From Acidobacteriota bacterium (GTDB taxonomy: Bacteria; Acidobacteriota; Terriglobia; Bryobacterales; Bryobacteraceae), in NCBI GenBank assembly GCA_016185425.1, contig JACPNQ010000021.1, forward strand, positions 1 to 64,000: a DNA stretch of 64,000 nt. Reading direction: 5' to 3'. The notes beneath the pieces were generated by a model. It worked only from the letters and a program-made list of their open reading frames with translations. It was not told where the DNA came from and did no database searches. Made by a program: the position numbers and the translations under genes. Position 1 is the first letter of the stretch, and every line of letters begins with the position of its first letter. Shown here piece after piece: positions 1-12,129 of the stretch.

Positions 1-34
1 GGACATCCAGACCGACAAAGCGTAATTTAGACAT
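1..34 (-). CDS. Start of an IS110-like transposase (partial, runs off the left edge)
   Basis: Only the first eleven codons lie in the window; they read MSKLRFVGLDV on the minus strand. Transposases of the IS110 family commonly begin with a short lead into a VGLDV(H/S)K motif, whose Asp is the first catalytic acid of the RuvC-like DEDD domain. An AAAGGAGCT ribosome binding site (revcomp, about 43-51) sits about 8 nt before the ATG, so a minus-strand gene truly begins here. If the identity is right, the sequence from 35 to about 149 includes the non-coding end of the element, where IS110-group elements can encode their bridge RNA. The identity rests on a very short peptide; another RNase H-like protein is possible. 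Confidence 0.5.
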   Translation of the reverse strand, partial: MSKLRFVGLDV

Positions 35-149
35 GTGCGACCAGCTCCTTTCGTATGCGGCTCTGCGCCGCTGGCTTCACCTACTCGCAGCGTAACCCGC
101 GCTACTGCGATTCGGCGGTTGGTCGCTCCATAGTGACTAGATTGAGGAC

Positions 150-962
150 ATGGAGTATCGCGAGTACCTGCCCGCGCCAGTGTTGCGCCCGTATGTGGCG
201 CGCTACTGGACGCTTGCGGGTGCGGGCGGCGCCGCGGAGCGTGTGCTGCCGGATGGGCGGCCGGAGTTTGTCGTGCATCTCGCCGATCCGTTTGCGAATC
301 AGGCTCGATGCCTATTCGTCGGGCAGCAGCGGCAAGCCGTATCGCTGCAATCGGGCGTGCGCGTGGATGTGTTTGGCGTGCGGTTGCATCCAGCGGGCGC
401 GACGGCGTTTTTGCGGATGCGGCAGAGTGAGATGGCGGGACGGATCATCGATCTCGATTCGCTGTGGAATCGCGCGGCGCGGCACTGGGAGGCGGATCTG
501 CACGACGCGCGCTCTACCGTAGCGCGCATCGAACTGACGGACGGGTTTCTCGCGGCGCAGTTAGCCGGCGTGACGCCATCCGCTCGTGTGCAGGGAGCGA
601 TCGGCGCCATTCTTGAACAGCCGGGGTCGCGGATGGAAGCGATCGCCGCGATCGCTTGTGTAAGCCGCCGCCAATTGGAGCGCGAGTTCCTGGATCAAGT
701 TGGATTGCCGCCCAAGGTCTGGGCGCGGGTGGTGCGGTTTCAGCGTGCGCTGGCGATGCGGCGTTCTCATGCGGATTGGCCATGGGCACGGATCGCACTG
801 GAAACGGGCTATTACGATCAGGCGCACTTGATTGGCGACTGCCGGCGGATCACCGGATTAGCGCCGATCGGGCGCGAATCGGCAGAAACCGCGATGGAGC
901 GCATGTTGGTCGCAAATTTCCAAGACGGCCCAGCCGTCGAGACGGTAGGATCGCACGCATGA
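150..962 (+). CDS. AraC-family transcriptional regulator
   Basis: A 270-residue regulator. The first ~140 residues match the N-terminal sensor region common in this AraC subfamily: the opening YLPAPVLRPYVARYW, then RVLPDGRPEFVVHL and a VFGVRLHPAGA segment. Residues ~155-245 form the C-terminal double helix-turn-helix DNA-binding domain, seen as IAAIACVSRRQLEREF followed by IALETGYYDQAHLIGDCRRITG. The ATG at 150 follows a TGAGGA ribosome binding site. The stop overlaps the start of the next gene as ATGA, so the two are translationally coupled and the downstream DUF6265 gene may share its control. Ligand and targets cannot be read from sequence. Confidence 0.9.
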   Translation: MEYREYLPAPVLRPYVARYWTLAGAGGAAERVLPDGRPEFVVHLADPFANQARCLFVGQQRQAVSLQSGVRVDVFGVRLHPAGATAFLRMRQSEMAGRIIDLDSLWNRAARHWEADLHDARSTVARIELTDGFLAAQLAGVTPSARVQGAIGAILEQPGSRMEAIAAIACVSRRQLEREFLDQVGLPPKVWARVVRFQRALAMRRSHADWPWARIALETGYYDQAHLIGDCRRITGLAPIGRESAETAMERMLVANFQDGPAVETVGSHA

Positions 963-1364
963 CCAAACTTTTTCCGTTCTTCGCGCTGCTCTGCTATGGC
1001 GCTGGTATCGACGATCTGAAATTCATGTCTGGGTGTTGGGCCGGCGACGGCGTAGAGGAACAGTGGAACCAGCCGCGCGGCGGGCAGATGATGGGCCTGG
1101 CGCGAACGTTACGTGGCGAGCGAGTCGTATTCAGTGAATTCATGCGAATTCAGTTGAAGGATGGCGTCCTGGTGTACACGCCGCGTATTGGCACGAAGGC
1201 GCCGCCGGTGGATTTTAAGGCGATCAAGCAGTCGGCGACTGAAGTCGTCTTCGAGAATGCGGAGCACAACTTCCCGCAGCGGATCATCTATCGTCAAACG
1301 CAGGGCGGCTTGTTCGCGCGAATTGAAGGGAAGGATAAGGGCAAAGAACGCGGGGAGGATTTCC

Positions 1365-4859
<3,495 letters not shown>

Positions 4860-4884
<25 letters not shown>

Positions 4885-5864
4885 CGGCGATACTGCTGGC
4901 GCGGGCGGGTTTGGGGCGGCTTGTGCCGGGCGGCACCGCAGTGCTGTTGGTGGCGTCGAACATACCGGACGCGGATTCGGCGGTGACTCTATGGGCCGGC
5001 GGTTTAGGGTATCTGGAGTACCACCGGCATTTGACTCATGCGCTGTTGGCGGGGCCGTTGTTGGGGTTGCTGGCGGCGCTGGCAGTCTGTTGGATAAAGG
5101 GCTGGCGATTGCTGCCGGCGTGGGGGTTAGGGACGGCCGGCGTGTGGGGGCACATTCTGATGGATTTGCTGAACAGCTACGGCGTGCGGATCTGGCTGCC
5201 GTTTCGCGGCGATTGGGTGGGATGGGATCTGTTCATGATTGTGGATCCATGGGTAATGGCGGTGCTGCTGCTGTGCGTGGTGGCGCCGTTGCTGGCGCGG
5301 CTTGTGGGGAGCGAGATCGGCGGGCGCGCGGCGATTGCGCCCGGGCGCGGGTGGGCGATATTCGGGCTGGCGTTTGTTGTGCTGTGGGCGGGGGGCCGCT
5401 GGGTGTTGCATCAGCGGGCGGTAGAGACATTGGGGGCGCGGAACTATCATGGGCAGGCGCCGGTGCGAGTGGCGGCTTGGCCGACGCCATGGAATCCGCT
5501 GTTGTGGCAGGGGTATGTGTCGACGGAGGGATTTTGGGGGTTATACAGAGTGGATTTAGGCCGGGACTTTGATCCGGAAGCGGGGTCGATTTATTTCAAG
5601 CCGGAGGGAGCGGAGCTGGTGAACGCGGCACGACGGACGCCGGAGGCGCAGGCGTTCCTGCGGTTCGCGCAGTTCCCGGTTTGGCGAATGCTGCCGGTGG
5701 CCGAGCCGGAGGGAGGAACGCTCGTAGAGGCCACGGACGTGCGGTTCGGCGCGCCGGAGGACGGGAAGTTCCAATTGAAGATTGTGCTGGATGGAACGAG
5801 GCGGCCGGTGTCTGCCGTGTTTGCATTTGGGAGCCCGTTGAAGGGGCTGGGAGTAGTGCGGTAG
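4860..5864 (+). CDS. YdjM-like metal-dependent membrane hydrolase
   Basis: A 334-residue inner membrane protein. The N-terminus MDNVTHTLTA, then ASNIPDADSAVT and YHRHLTHALL, with GHILMDLLNSYGVR, are the conserved His/Asp motifs of the YdjM/DUF457 family, called LexA-binding inner-membrane-associated hydrolases. About four or five transmembrane segments precede a periplasmic C-terminal domain. It is probably co-transcribed with the upstream lipid kinase (25-nt overlap), which fits a role near membrane lipids; this is inference. The enzymatic reaction of the family is not established. Confidence 0.82.
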
Positions 5865-5869
5865 GGGCT

Positions 5870-6024
5870 CGGGTTATCTCGGGTTCCGAGTCTTTCTTTT
5901 CAACAACTTCCAGGATGGTCCGCTGGCTGGATCTCAGGTTTCCCGCTCGGGTTTCCCGGGTTATCTTGGGTTGTTTCTCGGGTTCCTAGTGTTTGTTTTC
6001 AGTAGGTTGTGGGATGGTCCGCTG
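5870..6024. repeat. Imperfect tandem direct repeat
   Basis: Two related units: 5870-5925 and 5957-6024. Both begin CGGGTTATCT(C/T)GGGTT, both contain CGGGTTCC(G/T)AGT followed by a T-rich stretch, and both end GGATGGTCCGCTG. The second unit is longer by about 12 nt through a small internal insertion. They fill most of the intergenic gap downstream of the YdjM-like gene. No ORF or clear hairpin explains them. Confidence 0.6.
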
Positions 6025-6095
6025 TTTTTAATCACTGTTGATTAAATGCAACTTGGCAACAACTAACTCCACTTATTTTCATTATACATTGAAAT

Positions 6096-6137
6096 GCGGT
6101 CCCGATGACAATGGAGTTTCCACGGTTGCGGGACCGC
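6096..6137 (-). terminator. Likely terminator of the PQQ dehydrogenase gene
   Basis: A perfect 9-bp inverted repeat, GCGGTCCCG (6096-6104) and CGGGACCGC (6129-6137), with a 24-nt loop that contains a smaller TGGA/TCCA stem. It begins 17 nt past the stop of the minus-strand gene ending at 6154 and is followed on that strand by ATTTCAATG, a weak T-rich tail. Confidence 0.55.
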
Positions 6138-6153
6138 TGATTGAGGAGTTGAA

Positions 6154-7713
6154 CTACTTCGTGCGGTAGATCTCGTAGACAGAGCCGTTCGAGAGGGACA
6201 CGATGAACAGATTGCCGTTCGGGCCGGTCTGGATGTCGGTACCTACGCCGAAATCGCGGCCGATCAAGAGGCTTTCGCTTTCCGTGATGTCGAACTTGTT
6301 GGTGTTGTCGGCGACGCGGTCTTCGAGCCTTGGGTCGTCGACACCGATTTTTTCGCGATTTCCTGTGATTTGGAAGTGGAACAGATAGCCACCGGCTAGC
6401 GTCGGCCGAGCGGCGCCGACGAAGAGATCGCCGTCGTACTGCGGGCCGAGACCGCGTCCGTTCATGAATCCGATGCCTGCCGGCGCGACGGAATACTTCC
6501 AACTGAATTCCGGATCATGGTATTGAGCTCCGGGCAGCATGAACAGGCGCGCGAGGGCCTCCTGCGGCGTGTTGGCGATGTTTGACGGAGGCCAGCGAAG
6601 CTGCTGCAGTGTTCCAGGCGCGCGTGTGACTTCGATCGTTTTGAATTGATCGATTCTGGCGACGGGCCCCATAATCTGCACCCAACCGCCGTTCATCCCG
6701 GGCACGACGCGATTGATTTCGTCGAAGGTATCGTCGCCGTTTTGCTCGTCCCACAGAAAGCCGCTTTTGGGGTCGAACGCCAGGCCGAATGTATTCCGCA
6801 ACCCGTACGCGAAGATTTTCTGAATATTGGCGCCGGCCTGGCCACCGATTGCGGCTCCGGCATTGAAGAACGGATTGTCGGGAGGAGCGGCGCCGTCGTC
6901 GTTCAGGCGCATGATGATGCCCGTGAAGTGGTTATTATCGGGATCGGGACCGCCGAATTGATCGTCGGCTCCGGGCGGCGTTGGACCCTGCGGAAGATTT
7001 TGCAGTTGCCCTCTTCGGCCGTTGTCACCGATGACGGCGTAGAGTTTGCCGTCGGGTCCGAACCGCAAGACGCCGGCGTTATGGTTACCGGCGGGAGTCT
7101 GCGCGGCATCGCCCTGATTGGGTGGATTCGGGGCGCCGTCGTTTTGGAAGGCGTGGAGCTTGATGAGATTGCGCTCGTAGGTGAGCGTTGTGCCGTTCCA
7201 TGTGAAGCGGTCGATGCGATTGCCGAGGAGAGGAACAGCAAGGATGTTGTTCGTGTCGGCGCCGAAAGCGGGCGGGTCGGCGCACTCCTGCAACGTGGGT
7301 ACGAAGAGATTTGCCGCGGGCGGAGGAGGCGCCTGGCAGGTCCAGTAGAGATAGACGCCGGGGTTGTTCGGGAAGTTGGGATGAAGCGCGATGCCCAGAA
7401 GACCGCGTTCGGATGCGTTATTAACGGCGAGATCGAGAACTTCGCTTTGCACCGCGCCGTTTACAACCAGCTTCACTTTGCCCGACCCTTTCTCGAGAAT
7501 AAAAAAGCTGTTTTCGTCGATGAAGGCCATCGAAACCGGCTGCGTTAGCCCGGAGACAACTGTCTTCACGGCGAGATTAGGCACTAACATGGACGGATCG
7601 GCGGCCTGTGCGTGGACCGTATTGTCAGCGCGGCGGAGATTCGCCAAATACACGAGAGTCGCAAGGGCGCAACTGACGGACAGCGCGATTGCGTTGCGTT
7701 TTCGGAGTGGCAT
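6154..7713 (-). CDS. PQQ-dependent sugar dehydrogenase (GSDH family)
   Basis: A 519-residue exported protein with a signal peptide (basic MPLRKRN, then ALSVSCALATLVYLANL). The mature part has the soluble glucose/sorbosone dehydrogenase beta-propeller motifs: PVSMAFIDENSFFILEKGSG, SERGLLGIALHPNFPNN, HNAGVLRFGPDGKLYAVIGD, and YGLRNTFGLAFDP with an adjacent DEQNGDDTFDEIN. The family oxidises sugars in the periplasm with PQQ; many soil-bacterial members lack a proven substrate. An AGGAGG site lies 6 nt before the ATG. A Pro-rich loop (CQAPPPP) and an insertion near residues 130-160 are lineage variation. Confidence 0.88.
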   Translation of the reverse strand: MPLRKRNAIALSVSCALATLVYLANLRRADNTVHAQAADPSMLVPNLAVKTVVSGLTQPVSMAFIDENSFFILEKGSGKVKLVVNGAVQSEVLDLAVNNASERGLLGIALHPNFPNNPGVYLYWTCQAPPPPAANLFVPTLQECADPPAFGADTNNILAVPLLGNRIDRFTWNGTTLTYERNLIKLHAFQNDGAPNPPNQGDAAQTPAGNHNAGVLRFGPDGKLYAVIGDNGRRGQLQNLPQGPTPPGADDQFGGPDPDNNHFTGIIMRLNDDGAAPPDNPFFNAGAAIGGQAGANIQKIFAYGLRNTFGLAFDPKSGFLWDEQNGDDTFDEINRVVPGMNGGWVQIMGPVARIDQFKTIEVTRAPGTLQQLRWPPSNIANTPQEALARLFMLPGAQYHDPEFSWKYSVAPAGIGFMNGRGLGPQYDGDLFVGAARPTLAGGYLFHFQITGNREKIGVDDPRLEDRVADNTNKFDITESESLLIGRDFGVGTDIQTGPNGNLFIVSLSNGSVYEIYRTK

Positions 7714-7801
7714 TCATGGCCTCCTGCCGCGTAGAGCGGGCCGGGTCTACTGGCGTTTCTTTCAATAGCAGTTTGAAGTTGTGAAAAGTCGCGTTGCGGA
7801 A

Positions 7802-8539
7802 ATGTATGAGAGAGTAAGTTCGATGCAGACGTTCGTTCGCCTGGAGGAACTGGCGGGGTGGAGTTGGACGGGTGGCGAATTCGGCGCGGAACGTCTGAGA
7901 GAGATTGCCGATCGCGCACTGATTCCACTGCCGGTGCTCACGAGCCTGCGGGCGGGAGTGCCGATCGCTTATGACGAAAAGCGACGACGGTTTGCGTTTC
8001 TGGACGCCGAACAGCGTCTGGCATTCTGCCGGCGAGCCATTGTCAATGATGCCGATGCGGATAGACTCTGGCGGTTTGACCAAACGATATATCCCGCGGA
8101 AAAGGCGTTGGACCGCAGCCTCTACCTGACCGCGGCGAAGTTGGCGCCGGAGCTGAATGTGCTGTATGTCCAGGAGGACGACGGCGTGGTGGGGCACCTT
8201 TCCTGTTTACCGTTGCGCGGCGACGCGTACTCGGCGATGCGGGAGGGCGCGATCCATGAGGGTGACTTGTCCGCCGCTGATTTGGCGCTGGACGGGAAGT
8301 TGTATCTGTGCTCGATGTATGCCGCGCACCGGGATGTTGGGCTCGCGCTACAGGCGGACCTGCGCACGTTCCTGGGAGGGTGGCGCGGCGTGTTTGGCGC
8401 GTATGCAGTGACCGCGGCGGGATTGGCGGCGTGCGAACGGCTGGGACTCAGGCGCATAAGGGAAGACAGGGAGGAGTGGCAGAGAACGAACATTGAGATC
8501 GTTCCGGTTTTTCTGGAACGCATTTGCGATCAGGCATGA
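7802..8539 (+). CDS. Unknown protein with a GNAT-like C-terminal half
   Basis: About 245 residues, no confident family. The N-terminal ~75 residues look like a compact helical region. From ~120 the pattern resembles an acetyltransferase fold: ELNVLYVQEDDGVVGHLSCLP, then LDGKLYLCSMYAAHRDVGL, and VFGAYAVTAAGLAACERLGLR, which is like the last GNAT strand-helix unit. The classic R/QxxGxG/A acetyl-CoA loop is not obvious, so enzymatic activity is uncertain. Possible starts are GTG 7781, ATG 7802 and ATG 7823; the last has the best purine-rich lead. It overlaps the next gene as ATGA. Confidence 0.6.
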   Translation: MYERVSSMQTFVRLEELAGWSWTGGEFGAERLREIADRALIPLPVLTSLRAGVPIAYDEKRRRFAFLDAEQRLAFCRRAIVNDADADRLWRFDQTIYPAEKALDRSLYLTAAKLAPELNVLYVQEDDGVVGHLSCLPLRGDAYSAMREGAIHEGDLSAADLALDGKLYLCSMYAAHRDVGLALQADLRTFLGGWRGVFGAYAVTAAGLAACERLGLRRIREDREEWQRTNIEIVPVFLERICDQA

Positions 8540-9639
8540 TAGAGAAGTTCCGTATGTTGCCTCGCAGACAGTTTCTGGCACTCGGGGCGGGCGTGGCCGC
8601 GTACGCCGGACCGCTGGAAGACCGCATACGGCGAATTGAGTCGCAATGGCGGCCCGAAGCGTCGATGGCGGAGCACAAGACGCCGGCGGTGAGCGTTGCC
8701 GTGATTCGCGACGGCTCGCTGCAATGGGCGCGGACGTATGGGATCGGGACGAGCACGGGCACGCTGTTCCAAGCCGCATCGATCAGCAAGCCGGTGACTG
8801 CGATGGCGGCGCTGCACATGGCGCAGTATGGGAATTTTGGATTGGACGAGAACGTTAACGACAAGTTGACCGCGTGGCACGTTCCGGACAATGAGCTCAC
8901 GCGTTTGAAGAAAGTGACCGTGCGGGGGATCCTGAGCCACACGGCGGGCCTCACAGTGAGCGGGTTTCCGGGGTATGCGGAGAACGATGTTGTACCGACC
9001 GTACGCCAGGTGCTGGACGGCGAGGCGCCCGCGAATACGAGGCCGGTGCGCGTGGATGTGGAGCCGGGGTCGTTGTACCGGTATTCGGGCGGCGGATATA
9101 CGGTTCTGCAATTGCTGCTGACGGAGCGATTTCAGCGGCCATTCCCGGAGCTGATGCAGCGGATTGTGCTGTCGCGGCTGGGGATGAACAACAGTACTTT
9201 CCAGCAGCCGCCACCGCCGGAGCGGGCGGCGCGCACCGCCGTGGGTTTTCACGACAACGGGCGATCTTACACGGGCGGATGGCACACCTATCCGGAGATG
9301 GCGGCGGCGGGGCTGTGGACGACACCCACGGATTTGAGCCTGTTTGCGATTGCGATGGCGCGTGCGGTGATGGGGGAATCGAATAAGATTGTGGAACGCG
9401 CGATGGCGGAGCTGATGATTATTCCGCACATCGGGCGGCACGGGCTTGGCTTCGTTGGCGCACAGGGCTGGTTCGGACACACAGGCGGGAACGCCGGGTA
9501 CCGTTGCGAGCTGCTGTGCAGGGCGGATGCGAGCCACGGCGCGGTGGTAATGACGAATTCCGATAGCGGCGGACGCCTGATACGACCGGTATTGCTGGCG
9601 ATTGCGCAAGAATCCAACTGGCCTACCTTACCGAGATGA
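8536..9639 (+). CDS. Beta-lactamase-family serine hydrolase
   Basis: A 367-residue class C beta-lactamase/penicillin-binding-protein-like hydrolase (PF00144). The leader MLPRRQFLALGAGVAAYA indicates export, with two arginines as in Tat-type signals. The catalytic S-x-x-K is SISK at 82-85, followed by the second-motif tyrosine in YRYSGGGY and a C-terminal HTGG in place of KTG. Such proteins are esterases, D-aminopeptidases or peptidoglycan hydrolases more often than lactamases. Start chosen at the ATGA overlap. It precedes the D-aminoacylase with another ATGA overlap, suggesting a joint role in D-amino-acid or cell-wall peptide breakdown (inference). Confidence 0.88.
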   Translation: MIEKFRMLPRRQFLALGAGVAAYAGPLEDRIRRIESQWRPEASMAEHKTPAVSVAVIRDGSLQWARTYGIGTSTGTLFQAASISKPVTAMAALHMAQYGNFGLDENVNDKLTAWHVPDNELTRLKKVTVRGILSHTAGLTVSGFPGYAENDVVPTVRQVLDGEAPANTRPVRVDVEPGSLYRYSGGGYTVLQLLLTERFQRPFPELMQRIVLSRLGMNNSTFQQPPPPERAARTAVGFHDNGRSYTGGWHTYPEMAAAGLWTTPTDLSLFAIAMARAVMGESNKIVERAMAELMIIPHIGRHGLGFVGAQGWFGHTGGNAGYRCELLCRADASHGAVVMTNSDSGGRLIRPVLLAIAQESNWPTLPR

Positions 9640-11240
9640 GAACCCTACTTTTCCTATTTTTGGTCGCGGCGCTTAACGCGCAGGATTTTGACTTGCTGAT
9701 CCGCGGCGGACGCGTAGTGGACGGCACGGGGAATCCTTCGTACCTGGCCGATGTGGCGGTGAAGGATGGCCGCGTGGCGGGAATGGGGCGTCTGACTGGA
9801 AAGACAGCGAAACGGACGATTGACGCGACGGGGCTGATCGTCAGCCCGGGATTCATTGACATTCACAATCATTCGGATACGACCCTGCTTACGGACGGCA
9901 ATGCGCAGAGCATGGTGCGGCAGGGCGTGACAACGATGATATTCGGCGAAGGGGAGTCGGCCGCGCCGTCAACGCAGTTTCCCCGGTTCACGGATTACTG
10001 GCAGAGGCTGAAGGATCCTGGAATCAGCACGAATGTGGCGAGCTACGTGGGGTCGAGCCAGATATGGGTGCGGACGCACGGACCAAAGGCAGGCCCGCCG
10101 ACAGCCGACGAGTTGGCGAAGATGCGCGCGGAAGTACGGCAGGCGATGGCGGACGGCGCGTTGGGAGTATCGAGCTCACTGAGCGGGCCGCCGGGCGCGT
10201 GGATCGATACCGATACGCTGGTGGCGATGTGCGAGGAGGCGTCGAAGTTCGGGGGTATCTATTCGACACATATGCGGACAGAGGGGCAGGGTGTGTTCGA
10301 GTCCGTGCGAGAGGCGATTGAGATCGGCAAACGAGCGAATGTGCCAGTGGACGTGATTCATATCAAGATCGCCGATCACAAGCTGTGGGGGCAGATGCCG
10401 GAACTCATCGGGTTGATCGCGAATGCGCGGATGCAGGGCCAGGAGGTGGAGGCACACGTGTATCCGTATCGCGCGGGACAGAACAATCTTTCGAGTATTC
10501 TGCCGCCGTGGGCGCATGAGGGCGGACGGCCGAAGTTGATTGAAAACATCCAGAACCCGGCGTTGCGGGAGCGGCTGCGGAAAGAGATTCTGAACGGGAT
10601 TCCCGGGACGAACTGGTACAACCACTATCTGGCAACGGGATCCTGGGAAGGGATGCTGCTGGCGTCGTTGTCGAATCCGGCGTACAAGAAGTATCAGGGG
10701 CGGCGGATGAATGAGGTCATACGCGATATAGGCGGAGACCCCGTGGATGTGTTGTTCAAGGTGATCGTCGATAATGGCGGATCCGTGCCGACGGTATTTT
10801 TTCATCACTCCGAAGACGATATGCGGTTTGCGCTGAAAACGCCGTTTGTCTCGATCGGGTCCGATGGGACAGCCATTGCGACGGAGGGTTTGCTGGCGCA
10901 GCAACATCCGCATCCGAGGTTTTACGGGACGTTTCCGCGCGTGCTGGGAAGGTACGTACGGGACGAGAAAGTGATCACGATGGAGGAGGCGATTCGCAAG
11001 ATGACGTCGGCGAATGCATCCAAACTTCGGATCTATGATCGGGGTCTGTTGCGATTGGGCTTCCCAGCGGATGTAACGGTGTTCGATCCGAAGACGATTA
11101 TCGACAACGCCACATACGACAAGCCGCACCAGTATGCGACAGGCGTGCAGTACGTGCTGGTGAATGGGATGGTGGTGCTGGACGGCGGGAAGCACACGGG
11201 CGCTCGGCCGGGCACTATCGTGACTCGTAAAATGGACTGA
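9636..11240 (+). CDS. N-acyl-D-amino-acid deacylase (amidohydrolase)
   Basis: A 534-residue amidohydrolase with a short signal peptide (LLFLFLVAALNAQ). It shows the D-aminoacylase hallmarks: DLLIRGGRVVDGTGNPS at the N-terminus, the metal-binding GFIDIHNHSD (77-81 HNHSD), QGVTTMIFGEGES, and IYSTHMRTEG and HHSEDDMRFAL further on. The C-terminal strand DVTVFDPKTI closes the small beta domain. Metal-dependent release of D-amino acids from N-acyl or dipeptide forms is the expected reaction. Translationally coupled to the serine hydrolase upstream, and directly followed at 0 nt by a secreted unknown. Confidence 0.92.
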   Translation: MRTLLFLFLVAALNAQDFDLLIRGGRVVDGTGNPSYLADVAVKDGRVAGMGRLTGKTAKRTIDATGLIVSPGFIDIHNHSDTTLLTDGNAQSMVRQGVTTMIFGEGESAAPSTQFPRFTDYWQRLKDPGISTNVASYVGSSQIWVRTHGPKAGPPTADELAKMRAEVRQAMADGALGVSSSLSGPPGAWIDTDTLVAMCEEASKFGGIYSTHMRTEGQGVFESVREAIEIGKRANVPVDVIHIKIADHKLWGQMPELIGLIANARMQGQEVEAHVYPYRAGQNNLSSILPPWAHEGGRPKLIENIQNPALRERLRKEILNGIPGTNWYNHYLATGSWEGMLLASLSNPAYKKYQGRRMNEVIRDIGGDPVDVLFKVIVDNGGSVPTVFFHHSEDDMRFALKTPFVSIGSDGTAIATEGLLAQQHPHPRFYGTFPRVLGRYVRDEKVITMEEAIRKMTSANASKLRIYDRGLLRLGFPADVTVFDPKTIIDNATYDKPHQYATGVQYVLVNGMVVLDGGKHTGARPGTIVTRKMD

Positions 11241-11801
11241 GTGAGCTATTTGCGATGGTTGGTTGTATTGGCGGCAACGGTTGTGTCGGCGCAGCCCGCT
11301 TCCGTGCAGAAGGTTTTGGGATTATTCGATGAGTTGAACCAGGCGAGGACAACGCAGCGAAAAGTGCGATTTCAGTTGTCCGAGGCCGAGGTGAATGAAT
11401 ATCTGCAGTATGCGCGAACAGCGAATCCGCGGCCGGGACTGGACAGGGTGACGGTGAAGTTCTTTCCGGCGAACTACGTGTCGATGTTTACTGTGATTGA
11501 TTTCGACATGGTGGAACAGGCGAGGCCCGGTACGGTCCCGGTGCTGCTGAAACCGGTGTTGAACGGAAAGAAAGAGGTGTGGATCGATTTACGGGTGAAC
11601 GCGAATGGCGGCGTTGGCACGTTTTCGGTGGAGAAGGCGTATTTCCAGAGCATCCGGCTGCCGGCGTTCCTCGTGGAGAAGATGATCAACGTGGTTGGGT
11701 CACGGCAGAGGGAGAACTACGACACAAGCAAGCCGGTGCCGCTGCCGTTCGGGCTGCGGACGATTGCGGTGAGCGATAAAGGGATGGCGGGCGAGAACTG
11801 A
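11241..11801 (+). CDS. Secreted protein of unknown function
   Basis: A 186-residue protein starting with GTG immediately after the stop of the deacylase gene. A signal peptide (WLVVLAATVVSAQ) precedes a single globular domain with RFQLSEAEVNEYLQYA and a repeated pattern of beta strands (TVKFFPANYVSMFTVIDF, EVWIDLRVNANGGVGTFSV). This resembles lipid- or lipoprotein-binding beta proteins, but no family is named with confidence. Coupling to the deacylase operon suggests an envelope role. Confidence 0.72.
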   Translation: MSYLRWLVVLAATVVSAQPASVQKVLGLFDELNQARTTQRKVRFQLSEAEVNEYLQYARTANPRPGLDRVTVKFFPANYVSMFTVIDFDMVEQARPGTVPVLLKPVLNGKKEVWIDLRVNANGGVGTFSVEKAYFQSIRLPAFLVEKMINVVGSRQRENYDTSKPVPLPFGLRTIAVSDKGMAGEN

Positions 11802-11806
11802 TTACA

Positions 11807-11917
11807 ATGAGGGCTATGACTTTGCGGGCTGGAATACTCTTTTTGTTAAGCGTTGCCGTGTTTGCTCAAGAGGGCGGGAAGCTCATTGTGGATCGCGGGC
11901 TGCCGCTGGCGAATTAA
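11807..11917 (+). pseudogene. Truncated secreted-protein gene (36 codons)
   Basis: The ATG at 11807 starts a clean signal peptide (LRAGILFLLSVAVFA) followed by QEGGKLIVDRGLPLAN and a TAA. A signal peptide attached to only about 16 mature residues is the shape of a gene cut short rather than a real small protein. It follows the previous gene by 5 nt, as if once the last member of that operon. Downstream sequence to 12129 shows no continuation in any frame. Confidence 0.5.
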
Positions 11918-12129
11918 ACACGGCGACATAAGTACTTGCGTATGGTGGTTGATTGTGATGAATGAATGAGACCACTGCGCATTGCCGACCCAGAGATGAT
12001 AACGATTCCGACAGGAAGCCGATAGCAATTCCGGCGCGAGCTGCCTGCGGCCTCCAGAACGGGGCGCGGAATTGGGGAAGTAGACTCAGCCTCCGGCGCG
12101 CGGGAACACCTCGACGCAGCGCAAGTCGC

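Noticed and set aside
8530..9609. Long minus-strand frame opposite the serine hydrolase
   Set aside because: Arg/His/Pro-rich shadow of the real plus-strand gene, no motifs and no ribosome binding site.
10176..11195. Long minus-strand frame opposite the D-aminoacylase
   Set aside because: Shadow of the real gene; composition not protein-like.
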